Source: Eisenibacter elegans DSM 3317 (GTDB taxonomy: Bacteria > Bacteroidota > Bacteroidia > Cytophagales > Microscillaceae). From it: a stretch of DNA of 64,000 nt. Location of the stretch: positions 296,542-360,541 of the forward strand of contig NZ_KE387153.1 in the NCBI RefSeq assembly GCF_000430505.1. Reading direction: 5' to 3'. Shown here one piece after another: positions 50,776-59,597 of the stretch (within the stretch, counting starts at the first letter, position 1; the number at the start of each line of letters is the position of its first letter). Below the pieces are notes generated by a model. That model saw only the letters and a list, made by a program, of their open reading frames with translations. It was not told the origin of the DNA and ran no database searches. Made by a program: the position numbers and the translations under genes.

Positions 50776-51555
50776 ATGGAATACAGCAAAGATGAGATAA
50801 TGACCATTACGGCGGCCAAAATGCTGCAAAACGGGCAGGTATGTTTTGTGGGCATAGGACTGCCAAGCGCCGCTTGTAATTTGGCACGCCTGACACACGC
50901 CCCGGAGATTGTCTTGATCTATGAATCGGGAACGGTAGATACCCGTCCTGATGTGTTACCACTGTCTATCGGGGATGATGAGCTGGCCGAGACCAGCCGA
51001 ATGGTAGTGTCTGTGCCTGAGATTTTTAATTATTGGCTACAGGCCGGCAAAATCGATATCGGCTTTTTGGGAGGTGCACAGATAGACAAGTATGGCAACA
51101 TCAACTCGACCGTCATTGGGGAATACCACAAGCCCAAAGTAAGGCTACCCGGTGCGGGAGGTGCTCCCGAAATTGCGGCCAACGCCCGCCAAACCTTGGT
51201 GGTGATGCGCCAAAGCCCCCGTAGTTTTGTAGACAAAGTCGATTTTATTACCTCTGCCGGGTATCTGGATGGAGGGGATGCCCGACAAGCTTTAGGTATT
51301 CGGGGCGAAGGCCCTGTGGCCATCATCACCGACTTGGGTATCCTAAAGCCCGACCCCGTGAGCAAGGAGTTTGTGCTTACACACACGCACCCCGGCGTAA
51401 CGGTAGCCGAGGTACGGGCGCAAACAGGCTGGGATTTGAAAGTAGCGCCACACTTGGCTACTACTGAATCGCCCGACGCACACTATCTGCACACCCTGCG
51501 TACCCTGAACGAAAAAACACGCCTTGCCCATAGTCAAACCGCTGCTAATGCTTGA
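50776..51555 (+). CDS. 3-oxoadipate / glutaconate-type CoA-transferase, subunit B
   Basis: 259 residues. The N-terminal MTITAAKMLQNGQVCFVGIGLPSAACNLA and the likely catalytic Glu in LIYESGTVDTRP match the beta subunit. IDIGFLGGAQIDKYGNINSTVIG and PGAGGAPEIAANA are further family landmarks. The coenzyme A is carried as a Glu-CoA thioester during transfer. The next gene starts 4 bp after the stop, so the three genes form an operon. Confidence 0.9.
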   Translation: MEYSKDEIMTITAAKMLQNGQVCFVGIGLPSAACNLARLTHAPEIVLIYESGTVDTRPDVLPLSIGDDELAETSRMVVSVPEIFNYWLQAGKIDIGFLGGAQIDKYGNINSTVIGEYHKPKVRLPGAGGAPEIAANARQTLVVMRQSPRSFVDKVDFITSAGYLDGGDARQALGIRGEGPVAIITDLGILKPDPVSKEFVLTHTHPGVTVAEVRAQTGWDLKVAPHLATTESPDAHYLHTLRTLNEKTRLAHSQTAANA

Positions 51556-51559
51556 TGAT

Positions 51560-52768
51560 ATGAAAGATGCCTTTATCATAGATGCCACCCGAAGCCCCAT
51601 TGCCAAATTCAGAGGGGGGCTTTCGACTATACGTGCCGATGATTTGGCAGCGCAAGTCATTTCAGCCTTAGTGGCCAAAAACCCACAACTCCCCACTGCT
51701 GCCATCGAAGATGTGATTTTGGGCTGCCACAACCAAGCTGGTGAAGACAACCGCAATGTGGCCCGAATGGCCTTGCTTTTGGCTGGTTTGCCCGTGAGCG
51801 TGCCCGGAGAAACGGTCAACCGCCTGTGTGCTTCGGGGATGTCGGCAGTAATACACGCCGTGCGTGCTATCCGTAGTGGCGATGGGGACTTGTTCATTGC
51901 CGGTGGCGTAGAGCAAATGACCAGAGGGCCGATGGTGATGGCCAAGGCTGAACAAGCCTTTGGCAGCAATGCCCAACTCTACGACAGCAGCTTCGGCTGG
52001 CGATTTGTCAACCCCAAGATGGAAGCAATGTATGGTACAGAGGCGATGGGGCAAACTGCTGAAAACCTTGTGGATGAGTATCATATCTCCCGCGAAGACC
52101 AAGACTTATTTGCCTACCACAGCCAACAAAAGGCGGCACAAGCGCAGCAAAACGGGCGTTTGGCACAGGAGATTACCCCTATCCGCCTGCCTAAAAAAAA
52201 GGGAGAAGAGGTTTTGTTTGACACCGATGAGTTTATCCGCCCTGATACAAGCCTAGAGGCGCTGGCCAAACTACGGCCTGCCTTTCGGAAAGAGTGGGGC
52301 ACTGTTACTGCTGGAAACGCTTCCAGCCTCAATGATGGTGCTGCTGCCCTGCTGGTGGCCTCTGGCGAAGCGGTTGCACAATATCAGCTACAGCCCAAGG
52401 CGCGCATCCTGAGTGCCGCTGTAGTAGGAGTAGCCCCTAGGATAATGGGCATAGGTCCGGTAGAGGCCGCACGCAAGGCCTTGGCCAAGGCCGGTCTGAC
52501 GATGGAGCAGATGGATGTGATTGAGCTAAACGAAGCCTTTGCGGCGCAAAGTTTGGCCTGTATCCGTGCTTGGGGCTTGGCCGACGATGACCCGCGCATC
52601 AACCCCAACGGGGGTGCCATAGCCTTAGGACACCCACTGGGAATGTCGGGCGCACGCCTCGTGCAAACGGCTGTTCAAGAATTACAAAATCAAAACAAAC
52701 GCTATGCCTTGGCCACGATGTGTGTGGGAGTAGGCCAAGGGTATGCTGTTGTGATAGAAAAAGTATAA
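51560..52768 (+). CDS. pcaF: 3-oxoadipyl-CoA / acetyl-CoA thiolase
   Basis: 402 residues from ATG 51560 (MKDAFIIDATRSPIAKFRGG), the canonical start; ATG 51548 would overlap the previous gene. Thiolase motifs: NRLCASGMSAVIHA with the acyl-accepting Cys (about 90), NPNGGAIALGHPLGMSGAR and CVGVGQG with the second Cys. It cleaves 3-oxoadipyl-CoA to succinyl-CoA and acetyl-CoA, the last step of the beta-ketoadipate pathway. The pcaF/paaJ assignment rests on sequence style and the neighbouring CoA-transferase. Confidence 0.9.
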   Translation: MKDAFIIDATRSPIAKFRGGLSTIRADDLAAQVISALVAKNPQLPTAAIEDVILGCHNQAGEDNRNVARMALLLAGLPVSVPGETVNRLCASGMSAVIHAVRAIRSGDGDLFIAGGVEQMTRGPMVMAKAEQAFGSNAQLYDSSFGWRFVNPKMEAMYGTEAMGQTAENLVDEYHISREDQDLFAYHSQQKAAQAQQNGRLAQEITPIRLPKKKGEEVLFDTDEFIRPDTSLEALAKLRPAFRKEWGTVTAGNASSLNDGAAALLVASGEAVAQYQLQPKARILSAAVVGVAPRIMGIGPVEAARKALAKAGLTMEQMDVIELNEAFAAQSLACIRAWGLADDDPRINPNGGAIALGHPLGMSGARLVQTAVQELQNQNKRYALATMCVGVGQGYAVVIEKV

Positions 52769-52772
52769 ACAG

Positions 52773-53825
52773 ATGAAATTTGACTACCAATCATTTCCAA
52801 CAAAAGTATCCTTTGGCAGTCCCTTGCTAGAGGCTTTGGAAAAATACACCCCCCAAGGCCGTAAAAGTCGTGTTTTTCTGATTGCAGGGAAACGCCAGCA
52901 AGGCCTAGCCGCTTGGGTACAAGCCCATCCTGACTTGGAGTTGGTTTATCATTTTGACCAAATCGCCCAACACGTTCCCAAAACGCTGGTAACCGAGGCT
53001 TTGGCCTTGGTCGATTTCGCTACCACAGACCTCCTCTTGGCCGTGGGGGGTGGCTCTGCCATAGGCTTGGCCAAAGCCTTGGCGCTCGAAACCAAAAAGC
53101 TCATTTGGGCAGCGCCCACTACCTACTCTGGCTCGGAGATGACCAATATCTATGGCATCTCTACCGAAGGCAAAAAGACCGTTGGGCGTGATGAGGTGGT
53201 ATTGCCACAACTTATTATATATGACCCCGCCCTCACACAGTCTTTGCCTGCAACAATCGCACTCACGAGCGCAACCAACGCCTTGGCTCACTTGGTGGAA
53301 GGCTTGTATGCCCAGCCCAACAATCCACTCAGCTACCAACAGGCGCTGATGGGAATGCAGCATATCCAGCTAGGGTATCGTTCATTTGCAAAAGGTGAGA
53401 CTCAGGAGGCCAACGAACAATGGTTGATGGGGGCTTACTTAGGGGGCAAGACGCTCTGTGAGCTGCCAATGGCACTACACCACAAAGCGGCTCACGTATT
53501 GGGCGGCAATTTCGGCCTAGACCACGCCCGAACCCATACGGCGCTTCTGCCCTATATCCTTGATTATCAATGGGATTATTTGCCCGAATTGGTGCGTCAA
53601 GACTTCAACGCGGTCTGGCCAGAAACCCGCGCTGCCCAAGGTCTTTGGCAGCAACTCCAGTCGCTGGGGCTAGCGCTTTCGCTGCAATCATTGGGCTTGA
53701 CGGCTGAAGCCTTGCCCGAGGCCGCTGCGCAAATCAGCGCCTTGGCATTTGTAAACCCTGCACCCACAGACCACAAGGCCATTTATCAATTGTTGACAAG
53801 AGCTTATGAAGGTTATTTATCCTAA
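52773..53825 (+). CDS. Maleylacetate reductase (iron-containing alcohol dehydrogenase superfamily)
   Basis: 350 residues, the typical length of MacA/TfdF-type maleylacetate reductases. The nucleotide-binding site is LLLAVGGGSAIGLAKALA and the signature TTYSGSEMTNIYG matches the family's PTTYAGSEMTPIWG. It reduces maleylacetate to 3-oxoadipate with NAD(P)H, feeding the CoA-transferase and thiolase just upstream. This means the operon ends pathways that open a ring through hydroxyquinol (or chlorocatechol). A ring-cleaving dioxygenase gene is not in the window. Confidence 0.9.
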   Translation: MKFDYQSFPTKVSFGSPLLEALEKYTPQGRKSRVFLIAGKRQQGLAAWVQAHPDLELVYHFDQIAQHVPKTLVTEALALVDFATTDLLLAVGGGSAIGLAKALALETKKLIWAAPTTYSGSEMTNIYGISTEGKKTVGRDEVVLPQLIIYDPALTQSLPATIALTSATNALAHLVEGLYAQPNNPLSYQQALMGMQHIQLGYRSFAKGETQEANEQWLMGAYLGGKTLCELPMALHHKAAHVLGGNFGLDHARTHTALLPYILDYQWDYLPELVRQDFNAVWPETRAAQGLWQQLQSLGLALSLQSLGLTAEALPEAAAQISALAFVNPAPTDHKAIYQLLTRAYEGYLS

Positions 53826-54789
53826 ATTGAACCACAAAACAGTCAAACGCTGGTTTGGCTTTGGTATCCTGACGGCACTTTTGGGTGTCGGCAGTGCTTT
53901 TATGTTTTATACTCACCAAAACGCAAATACAGTATCTATGAGAACAATCAAACGCATACACAAAGCTGAATATCGCCCCATTGCTGACCTGATTACCTAT
54001 TCGCCGCTACCTACCCGGCAATTGGAACAAATAGATCCCTTCTTGTTTTTGAATCACCACGGTTACCAAGAGTACGCTGGCAATAACAATGGCCTGCCCT
54101 TTGGCCCACACCCACACCGTGGGATGGAGACAGTAACCTTCATCATCGAGGGGGATATTATGCACAAAGACTCTGAAGGCTATCGCAGTGTAATCAAGGC
54201 CGGAGGGGTTCAGTGGATGACCGCCGGGCGTGGGCTGATTCACGCCGAAGTGTCGTCAGAAGAGTTTAAACGCGAAGGCGGGCCGCTGGAAATTTTACAG
54301 CTTTGGCTCAACCTCCCTGCCAAACACAAGATGACTGCACCGAAATATATCGGCCTTCAGGCAGCAGAAATTCCGGTGCGCCAATTGGCCGAAGGAGTCA
54401 GCATACAGCATATCGCTGGTGCTTGGGAAGGGGAAACCGGTGCAATCACCCCGCTTACAGACGTATTTTTGGGTACGCTCAGCCTCAAAGCCGGCAGCGC
54501 TTGGCAGACCGAAGTGGCCGAAAACCGCAGTATCTTCTGTTATGTGGTGCGTGGAAAAGTACGTATCAACGGACAGTCAGTGGCGTTTAGAAATTTGGTA
54601 GAGTTTGGCCATACCGGCACGGGCTTGCAGCTCGAAGCCGAGGAAGAAAGTCTGTTGATTTTCGGACACGCTACGCCTTTCAACGAACCAGTAGTAGCTC
54701 AAGGGCCTTTTGTGATGAACTCGATGCAGGAAATCCGACAAGCCTACCAAGATTACCAAGCCGGTAAGTTTGGGGTTTGGCAAGAATAA
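53806..54789 (+). CDS. Pirin family protein
   Basis: 327 residues from ATG 53806, overlapping the maleylacetate reductase stop by 20 bp and including an N-terminal membrane-like segment (about 17-37); ATG 53938 (MRTIKRIHKAEY) gives a classical 283-residue cytoplasmic pirin. The cupin metal site is present: PFGPHPHRGMETVTF with two His, GRGLIHAE with His and Glu. Bacterial pirins can oxygenate quercetin-like flavonols or regulate metabolic enzymes. Position at the end of an aromatic degradation operon fits a ring-opening or regulatory role. Confidence 0.88.
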   Translation: MKVIYPKLNHKTVKRWFGFGILTALLGVGSAFMFYTHQNANTVSMRTIKRIHKAEYRPIADLITYSPLPTRQLEQIDPFLFLNHHGYQEYAGNNNGLPFGPHPHRGMETVTFIIEGDIMHKDSEGYRSVIKAGGVQWMTAGRGLIHAEVSSEEFKREGGPLEILQLWLNLPAKHKMTAPKYIGLQAAEIPVRQLAEGVSIQHIAGAWEGETGAITPLTDVFLGTLSLKAGSAWQTEVAENRSIFCYVVRGKVRINGQSVAFRNLVEFGHTGTGLQLEAEEESLLIFGHATPFNEPVVAQGPFVMNSMQEIRQAYQDYQAGKFGVWQE

Positions 54790-54802
54790 TCCAGGCCTTT
54801 TT

Positions 54803-54856
54803 TAGCCCTGTCTCTCATACAGCTCCATCCAAGGGTTTTTAATCCTTGGAGGGCTT
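54803..54856. terminator. Nested inverted repeat between convergent genes
   Basis: AGCCCT/AGGGCT flank an inner perfect pair TCCAAGG/CCTTGGA with a TTTTTAAT loop. It lies between convergent pirin and beta-helix genes and could end both transcripts; a classical T tail is absent. Confidence 0.45.
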
Positions 54857-54861
54857 GGGGG

Positions 54862-55728
54862 TTACTCTGCATATAGCCCTTTGACATAAGTGTTTTTGGT
54901 AGCAGCAGGGTCTGTTTTTGCCAATGTGATGCCGGCTTGTCGGCGTGCGAAGTATCCCGCACGATTGCCTTTAAAAATACAAGCCTTCAGGGTGATGGTA
55001 CTGCCGGTCTCGTGATCAAACACCGGGTCGCTAAAATCAGGGTAAGCGGCATTGTAGGCCGTATTATCGAGGAAGCGGCATTTGTCAAACACAAGTGTTG
55101 AGCCATCGCGCAGGTTGATCATCGAAAACTCTTGGTTCTTCCGGAAAGTACAATTACTAAACACAGCCTTACTGCCATTGCTGAATGTGCCTATGTGATA
55201 GGTACACTCTTCAATGATGCTGTTTTCGCAGCGTAGATCTTGGGTATTGCTGGCCGTAATCCCTTCTGTACCACTGCCATAGAGGGTGCTATTGCTTACT
55301 GTTACATTTTGGCAGTCTTCAAAAGAGAAAACTCCTCCGGCACATCCTCCTTTTTCGGGGCCGTGTCCGGCGCGCACTCCTTCGATGCAGATGTTTTGGC
55401 AGCCCACAAACACCAGTACATACCCATACTGAGGCTCAGCGATGAGGTGTGCAGGCTTTTTGGCATCGGCAGACTTGATGGTCAGGTTTTTGAAGTCTGA
55501 CAACAACAACTCGTAGCCGTCATAGGCCTCGCGGTAATCGGCCAACCCAAGGTACTCAAAATTGGAAAGCACATAATCGCCCGGCGCCATCACGATAGTA
55601 CGGTTGCTGCCCAAAGCTTTGAGGAAATCTTCGGTAGTAGCGACTTTGACGGTCTGCTGGGCGTAAAGGCTGCTCACAAGGCCAAAGGCCATCCAGAGCA
55701 AGAAAGCGAAGGTTTGTTTGAAATACAT
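54862..55728 (-). CDS. Secreted right-handed parallel beta-helix protein
   Basis: 288 residues with a signal peptide ending SLYAQQ. From about residue 75 to 270 short coils repeat hydrophobic and Asn/Cys-rich turns (NLTIKSADAK, NICIEGVRAGHG, NVTVSNSTLYGSGTEGITASN), the pattern of pectate-lyase-like beta-helix (NosD/DUF1565-type) proteins. The helix carries eight or more Cys, often in xxCxF positions. Likely a surface or secreted polysaccharide-binding or lyase protein; catalytic residues cannot be assigned. Confidence 0.82.
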   Translation of the reverse strand: MYFKQTFAFLLWMAFGLVSSLYAQQTVKVATTEDFLKALGSNRTIVMAPGDYVLSNFEYLGLADYREAYDGYELLLSDFKNLTIKSADAKKPAHLIAEPQYGYVLVFVGCQNICIEGVRAGHGPEKGGCAGGVFSFEDCQNVTVSNSTLYGSGTEGITASNTQDLRCENSIIEECTYHIGTFSNGSKAVFSNCTFRKNQEFSMINLRDGSTLVFDKCRFLDNTAYNAAYPDFSDPVFDHETGSTITLKACIFKGNRAGYFARRQAGITLAKTDPAATKNTYVKGLYAE

Positions 55729-55870
55729 ATACTTCTGAGATAAGGTTTTGAGAAAATCGACCCAATATACGCAGCCATTTCCTTAGTGTTACGTTTATTT
55801 CACCAATCCCCTCAATAAAATTACGAAGCGAGTTTTTGTATCTGCGAACGGGGTTTTGGGCAGATTTGTG

Positions 55871-55878
55871 TAATTTTG
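55871..55878 (+). promoter_or_regulatory. Candidate -7 box for purM
   Basis: TAATTTTG matches TAnnTTTG, giving a leader of about 25 nt before ATG 55907. No clear -33 element. Confidence 0.45.
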
Positions 55879-55906
55879 TTGGCTCAACTGCAACCCCTAC
55901 CGCCTT

Positions 55907-57094
55907 ATGATGCGATATGACCAACGCGGCGTTTCGGCCTCCAAAGAAGATGTACACCAAGCCATTGCCAAGCTCGACAAGGGCTTGTTTCCCAAAGCTT
56001 TTTGTAAGATAACTCCTGATATCATCGCCCAAGACCCTGCCTACTGCAACATTATGCACGCCGACGGCGCAGGCACCAAGTCGTCTTTGGCCTACCTCTA
56101 TTGGCGCGAAACGGGCGACCTCTCCGTGTGGAAGGGCATCGCCCAAGATGCCATCATTATGAATGTAGACGACCTGCTCTGCGTGGGCTGTGTACACCCA
56201 ATGCTACTCTCTTCAACCATTGGGCGCAACAAACACCGCATCCCGGGAGAGGTCATCACAGCGCTCATCGAAGGAACCGAGGAGGTGCTGGCCATGCTCC
56301 GCCAACACGGACTCGAAATCCATAGCAGCGGCGGCGAAACCGCCGACGTAGGCGACCTTGTCCGCACGGTCATCGTTGATAGCTCGCTCATCGCCCGTAT
56401 GCCCCGCACCGAGGTCATCAGCAACGACCGTATCCAGGCCGGAGATGTGATTGTGGGTCTGGCCTCCTTCGGTCAAGCCAGCTACGAAACCGAATACAAT
56501 GCCGGAATGGGCAGCAATGGCCTTACCGCCGCCCGCCACGACGTACTCAGCCGCTACTACACTGAGCAGTTTCCGGAAAGCTATGACACCGATCACCTCG
56601 ATCAAAATCTTGCCTACACCGGCAGCTATCGTCTCACTGACAAACCACGCCTCCAAAACCCCAGCCACGCCCTGCCCGAAGGACTGGACGTAGGTAAAAT
56701 GCTCCTTTCCCCTACCCGCACCTATGCCCCGGTTATCCAACAGGTATTGGCACAGTTGCGCCCACACATCCACGGGATGGTACACTGTAGCGGTGGCGCA
56801 CAAACCAAGGTGCTGCACTTTGTAGACAAGGTGCATATCATCAAAGACAAGCTCTTCCCTACTCCCCCCCTGTTCGAACTCATCCAACAAGAAAGCCAAA
56901 CCCCTTGGCAAGAAATGTATAAGGTCTTCAATATGGGGCACCGGATGGAGATTTACCTACCCGAAAATCACGCCCAGACTGTGATTGACATCGCCCGTAG
57001 TTTTCAGATTGAAGCCCAAATCGTAGGCCGTGTGGAAGCTGCTGACAAAGCGCAAGTAACGCTGTATAGCCCTAACGGCACTTTTGTGTATTGA
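55907..57094 (+). CDS. purM: Phosphoribosylformylglycinamidine cyclo-ligase PurM
   Basis: 395 residues, a little longer than the E. coli enzyme but usual in Bacteroidota. AIR-synthase features: HADGAGTKSSLAYLYW, DAIIMNVDDLLCVGC, SSGGETADVGDLVRTV and the C-terminal VFNMGHRMEIYL. The enzyme closes the imidazole ring to give AIR in purine synthesis, using ATP. The gene stands alone between a beta-helix and a BamA-like gene; the other pur genes are elsewhere. Confidence 0.95.
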   Translation: MMRYDQRGVSASKEDVHQAIAKLDKGLFPKAFCKITPDIIAQDPAYCNIMHADGAGTKSSLAYLYWRETGDLSVWKGIAQDAIIMNVDDLLCVGCVHPMLLSSTIGRNKHRIPGEVITALIEGTEEVLAMLRQHGLEIHSSGGETADVGDLVRTVIVDSSLIARMPRTEVISNDRIQAGDVIVGLASFGQASYETEYNAGMGSNGLTAARHDVLSRYYTEQFPESYDTDHLDQNLAYTGSYRLTDKPRLQNPSHALPEGLDVGKMLLSPTRTYAPVIQQVLAQLRPHIHGMVHCSGGAQTKVLHFVDKVHIIKDKLFPTPPLFELIQQESQTPWQEMYKVFNMGHRMEIYLPENHAQTVIDIARSFQIEAQIVGRVEAADKAQVTLYSPNGTFVY

Positions 57095-57250
57095 TTGCCC
57101 GCTGGGTAGGGCTCAAAAATCTATTGTTTCATCGCATACCTTATCTTCCTTGTTTGGCGTAACAACCCAAACAAGGATTTTTGCGTTTGCGTATATTTCA
57201 TTACATTATCATCACCTAACGACTACTGCACACCCTTGTACCATTAGATT

Positions 57251-58405
57251 ATGAAAATTTCCTTTCGATTAATTTGCCTCACATTCCTTTATTGTGTTTT
57301 CCATCTTAACGCAATTGCCCAAAAGGATAGCATACCGCCCAAAGAACGGAAGCTGACAGTGCTGCCCTTGCCTGTATTTCAGGTAGACCCTGCCATTGGG
57401 GCGGGCTTTGGGGCAAACATCGCTTTCAACTACCGACTGGGACCTAAGGAAACTACGCGCAACTCCAATGCTTTTTTGTATGGGGTATATACCACCAAAA
57501 AGCAAAGCATCTTCTCCATAGACCACGCCACCTTTACCCGAGATGAACATTGGTTTTTGAGTGGATTGTTGGAATATCGGTATTTTCCCCAAAACTTTTA
57601 TGGCTCTGGTGGCAACAGCAGTATTGAAGATGAAGAGCAGATTTCTTATGAGGCCATCACTTTTCGCGAGCGAGCGCTTTATCAAGTAAAGCCGCATTGG
57701 TTTGTGGGGATGCAGTACCGCTACTACCAAGTAAGTAATATCCGTGTAGAATCGTCGCCCTTAGCGCCTAGCACTAGCACTCCCCCCTGGCCAATTGTAC
57801 CTGAGCGTGTGGGCCAGTTTTTCTCTTTCGACGGACTAGGCAACCAAGGTTTTCGGTCATCTGGGTTGGGTATCCATACCCTCTACGATACCCGCGACAA
57901 CATCCTAAATCCCTACCAAGGTGTGTATGCCGAGCTGGCTTTTGATGTGTATCCTCAATGGCTGGGCAGCACATTGGCCTACCATACCCTTAGAGTCGAC
58001 TTGCGGGCTTATCGCAAACTCTTCGAGCGCCTCGACCACATCCTTGCGGCTCGCTTGTATGGCGATTTTGCCAGCAGTGAAGTTCCCTTTATCGATTCCC
58101 CACAGACGGGGGTAAACTACACTACACGCGGCTATGTGCTCTCCCGATACCGTGGACAACGCTTCGTAACGGCAGAATTGGAATACCGCGCCCGCCTTTG
58201 GAAACGCCTTGGCGCAGCAGTATTCAGCAATGTACATAGCGTAACTGAGCCTGATACCCAACAGTGGCAATATTGGAACTTGGCTGTAGGGGCAGGCCTG
58301 CGGGTGATGATTGACAAACAAGACCGCGTCAATGTGCGCGTAGATTACGCCGTCGGTAAAGACGACAACAGCGGTCTCTACATCATCTTTGCAGAAGCTT
58401 TTTAG
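57251..58405 (+). CDS. BamA/TamA-like outer-membrane beta-barrel protein
   Basis: 384 residues with a signal peptide ending LNAIAQ. The chain lacks POTRA domains and reads as a run of alternating amphipathic strands, with barrel landmarks DPAIGAGFGANIAFNYR, GLGIHTLYDTRDNILNPYQGVYAELAF and a C-terminal IIFAEAF with terminal Phe. It matches the single-domain surface antigen (Omp85-like) barrels common in Bacteroidota. The transported substrate is unknown. Confidence 0.88.
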   Translation: MKISFRLICLTFLYCVFHLNAIAQKDSIPPKERKLTVLPLPVFQVDPAIGAGFGANIAFNYRLGPKETTRNSNAFLYGVYTTKKQSIFSIDHATFTRDEHWFLSGLLEYRYFPQNFYGSGGNSSIEDEEQISYEAITFRERALYQVKPHWFVGMQYRYYQVSNIRVESSPLAPSTSTPPWPIVPERVGQFFSFDGLGNQGFRSSGLGIHTLYDTRDNILNPYQGVYAELAFDVYPQWLGSTLAYHTLRVDLRAYRKLFERLDHILAARLYGDFASSEVPFIDSPQTGVNYTTRGYVLSRYRGQRFVTAELEYRARLWKRLGAAVFSNVHSVTEPDTQQWQYWNLAVGAGLRVMIDKQDRVNVRVDYAVGKDDNSGLYIIFAEAF

Positions 58406-58588
58406 GCTAATGCTATATTGCTGAAAAAACCTCAGCGCGATACCGTTTGCTACCGATGTTACCGCTCATTTCCCAAACCAATATTGGCGGAATATTTTTT
58501 CAAAAAAAAGCGCTTGCCTTGCGTCTTTTTGGGTGTTGTGTCGTCTCCTTTATAGAACGCAATTTATTTACCCCAAAATCTTGACGAT

Positions 58589-58729
58589 ATGCAAAACTCA
58601 GAAACACTCCAAAACTGCACTTGCACCAACTGTAACTGCCCCAATTGCGACTGCAAGGATTGTAAAACCGAAAACTGCACCTGCGAGAAGTGTGAATGCA
58701 GCAACTGCAACGAAACCTGTTGCCAATAA
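58589..58729 (+). CDS. Cys-rich metallothionein-like peptide
   Basis: 46 residues, MQNSETLQNCTC...CNETCCQ, with 14 cysteines arranged as CxC and CxxC pairs spaced by Asn, Lys, Asp and Glu. It has no signal peptide. The composition and spacing resemble bacterial metallothioneins that bind Zn, Cd or Cu in cytoplasmic metal-thiolate clusters. There is no aromatic residue in the whole peptide, another metallothionein trait. The gene lies 200 bp upstream of a SigZ-like sigma factor and may belong to a stress regulon. Confidence 0.72.
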   Translation: MQNSETLQNCTCTNCNCPNCDCKDCKTENCTCEKCECSNCNETCCQ

Positions 58730-58929
58730 GCATAGTCTATCAACATTGGTTTGAAGAATGAGTTTGCTTTATTCCTCTGCTAATCAATAGAATAAGGCGC
58801 TAAAAACCCTCAAATCAATTTTGATATAATATTGCGCTACTGAACCTAGCCAAGCGTGTCGCTGTTATACCCAAAGCAGTGCGCGCTTGTGTTTGGTTAG
58901 TTTTGATTTCCCCAAAAAATCCCCCGCAA

Positions 58930-59484
58930 ATGCCTACCCTCCAACACCTCTGGAATCAGTTTTCGGACAAGCTACTACGCTTTGTGGAGCATCGCGTAGA
59001 CAGTAGCGAGGATGCCAAAGACATCCATCAGGAGATTTTTATCAAGCTTTACCTTCATCTTGACCAGCTTCAAAGCGAAGACAAACTACAAGCGTGGGTC
59101 TACCAGATTGCCCGCAATCAAATCACTGATTATCATCGGCAGCGGCAACGGTATATTTCAGAAAGTGAGCGCTTGGTGGCTGTTGTGCCTGTGAGTGCAG
59201 AGAGCAAGGCAGGCCATCAGGAGCTATATTGCTGTTTGCACCCGTTTATCGACGAGCTACCTGAAGGTTATCGAGAAGTGGTTAGTTTGAATGTGTATGA
59301 CGGATTAAAAGCTGCTCAAATTGCCGAAAAGTTGGGCTTGAGCCTTTCGGGGGTGAAGTCGCGTCTACAACGCGGGCGGGAGTTGATTAAGCAAAAGTTT
59401 GCGGACTGTTGTAGCTACCACCTCAACCCTGACGATGGCAAGCTCCACGGCGAACAAGATTGCCCCCGCTGCTACGGGCACTAG
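58930..59484 (+). CDS. ECF RNA polymerase sigma factor, SigZ-like
   Basis: 184 residues from ATG 58930 (MPTLQHLWNQFSDKLLRFV); upstream in-frame codons are unlike the family. Region 2 reads AKDIHQEIFIKLYLHLDQL...QAWVYQIARNQITDYHRQ, region 4 reads LPEGYREVVSLNVYDGLKAAQIAEKLGLSLSGVKSRLQRGRELIKQ. The Cys-rich C-terminal tail (FADCCSYHLN, QDCPRC) is characteristic of SigZ-type factors and might sense metal or thiol state. No anti-sigma gene is adjacent, so regulation may use this tail. Confidence 0.9.
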   Translation: MPTLQHLWNQFSDKLLRFVEHRVDSSEDAKDIHQEIFIKLYLHLDQLQSEDKLQAWVYQIARNQITDYHRQRQRYISESERLVAVVPVSAESKAGHQELYCCLHPFIDELPEGYREVVSLNVYDGLKAAQIAEKLGLSLSGVKSRLQRGRELIKQKFADCCSYHLNPDDGKLHGEQDCPRCYGH

Positions 59485-59597
59485 AACTTTGCATCCTTTG
59501 CGGTTAGATATGTTTCCATCACAAGGGAGCAAAATAAGCACAACAACGACGAAAGTCAAAATATCTAGTGGTGTGCAGAATTACTATCTTTGTGGCT

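Noticed and set aside
55556-56197. 213-codon minus-strand frame across the beta-helix/purM gap
   Set aside because: It is antisense to the strongly supported purM and crosses a promoter region.
56213-56941. 242-codon minus-strand frame
   Set aside because: Complete antisense shadow of purM.
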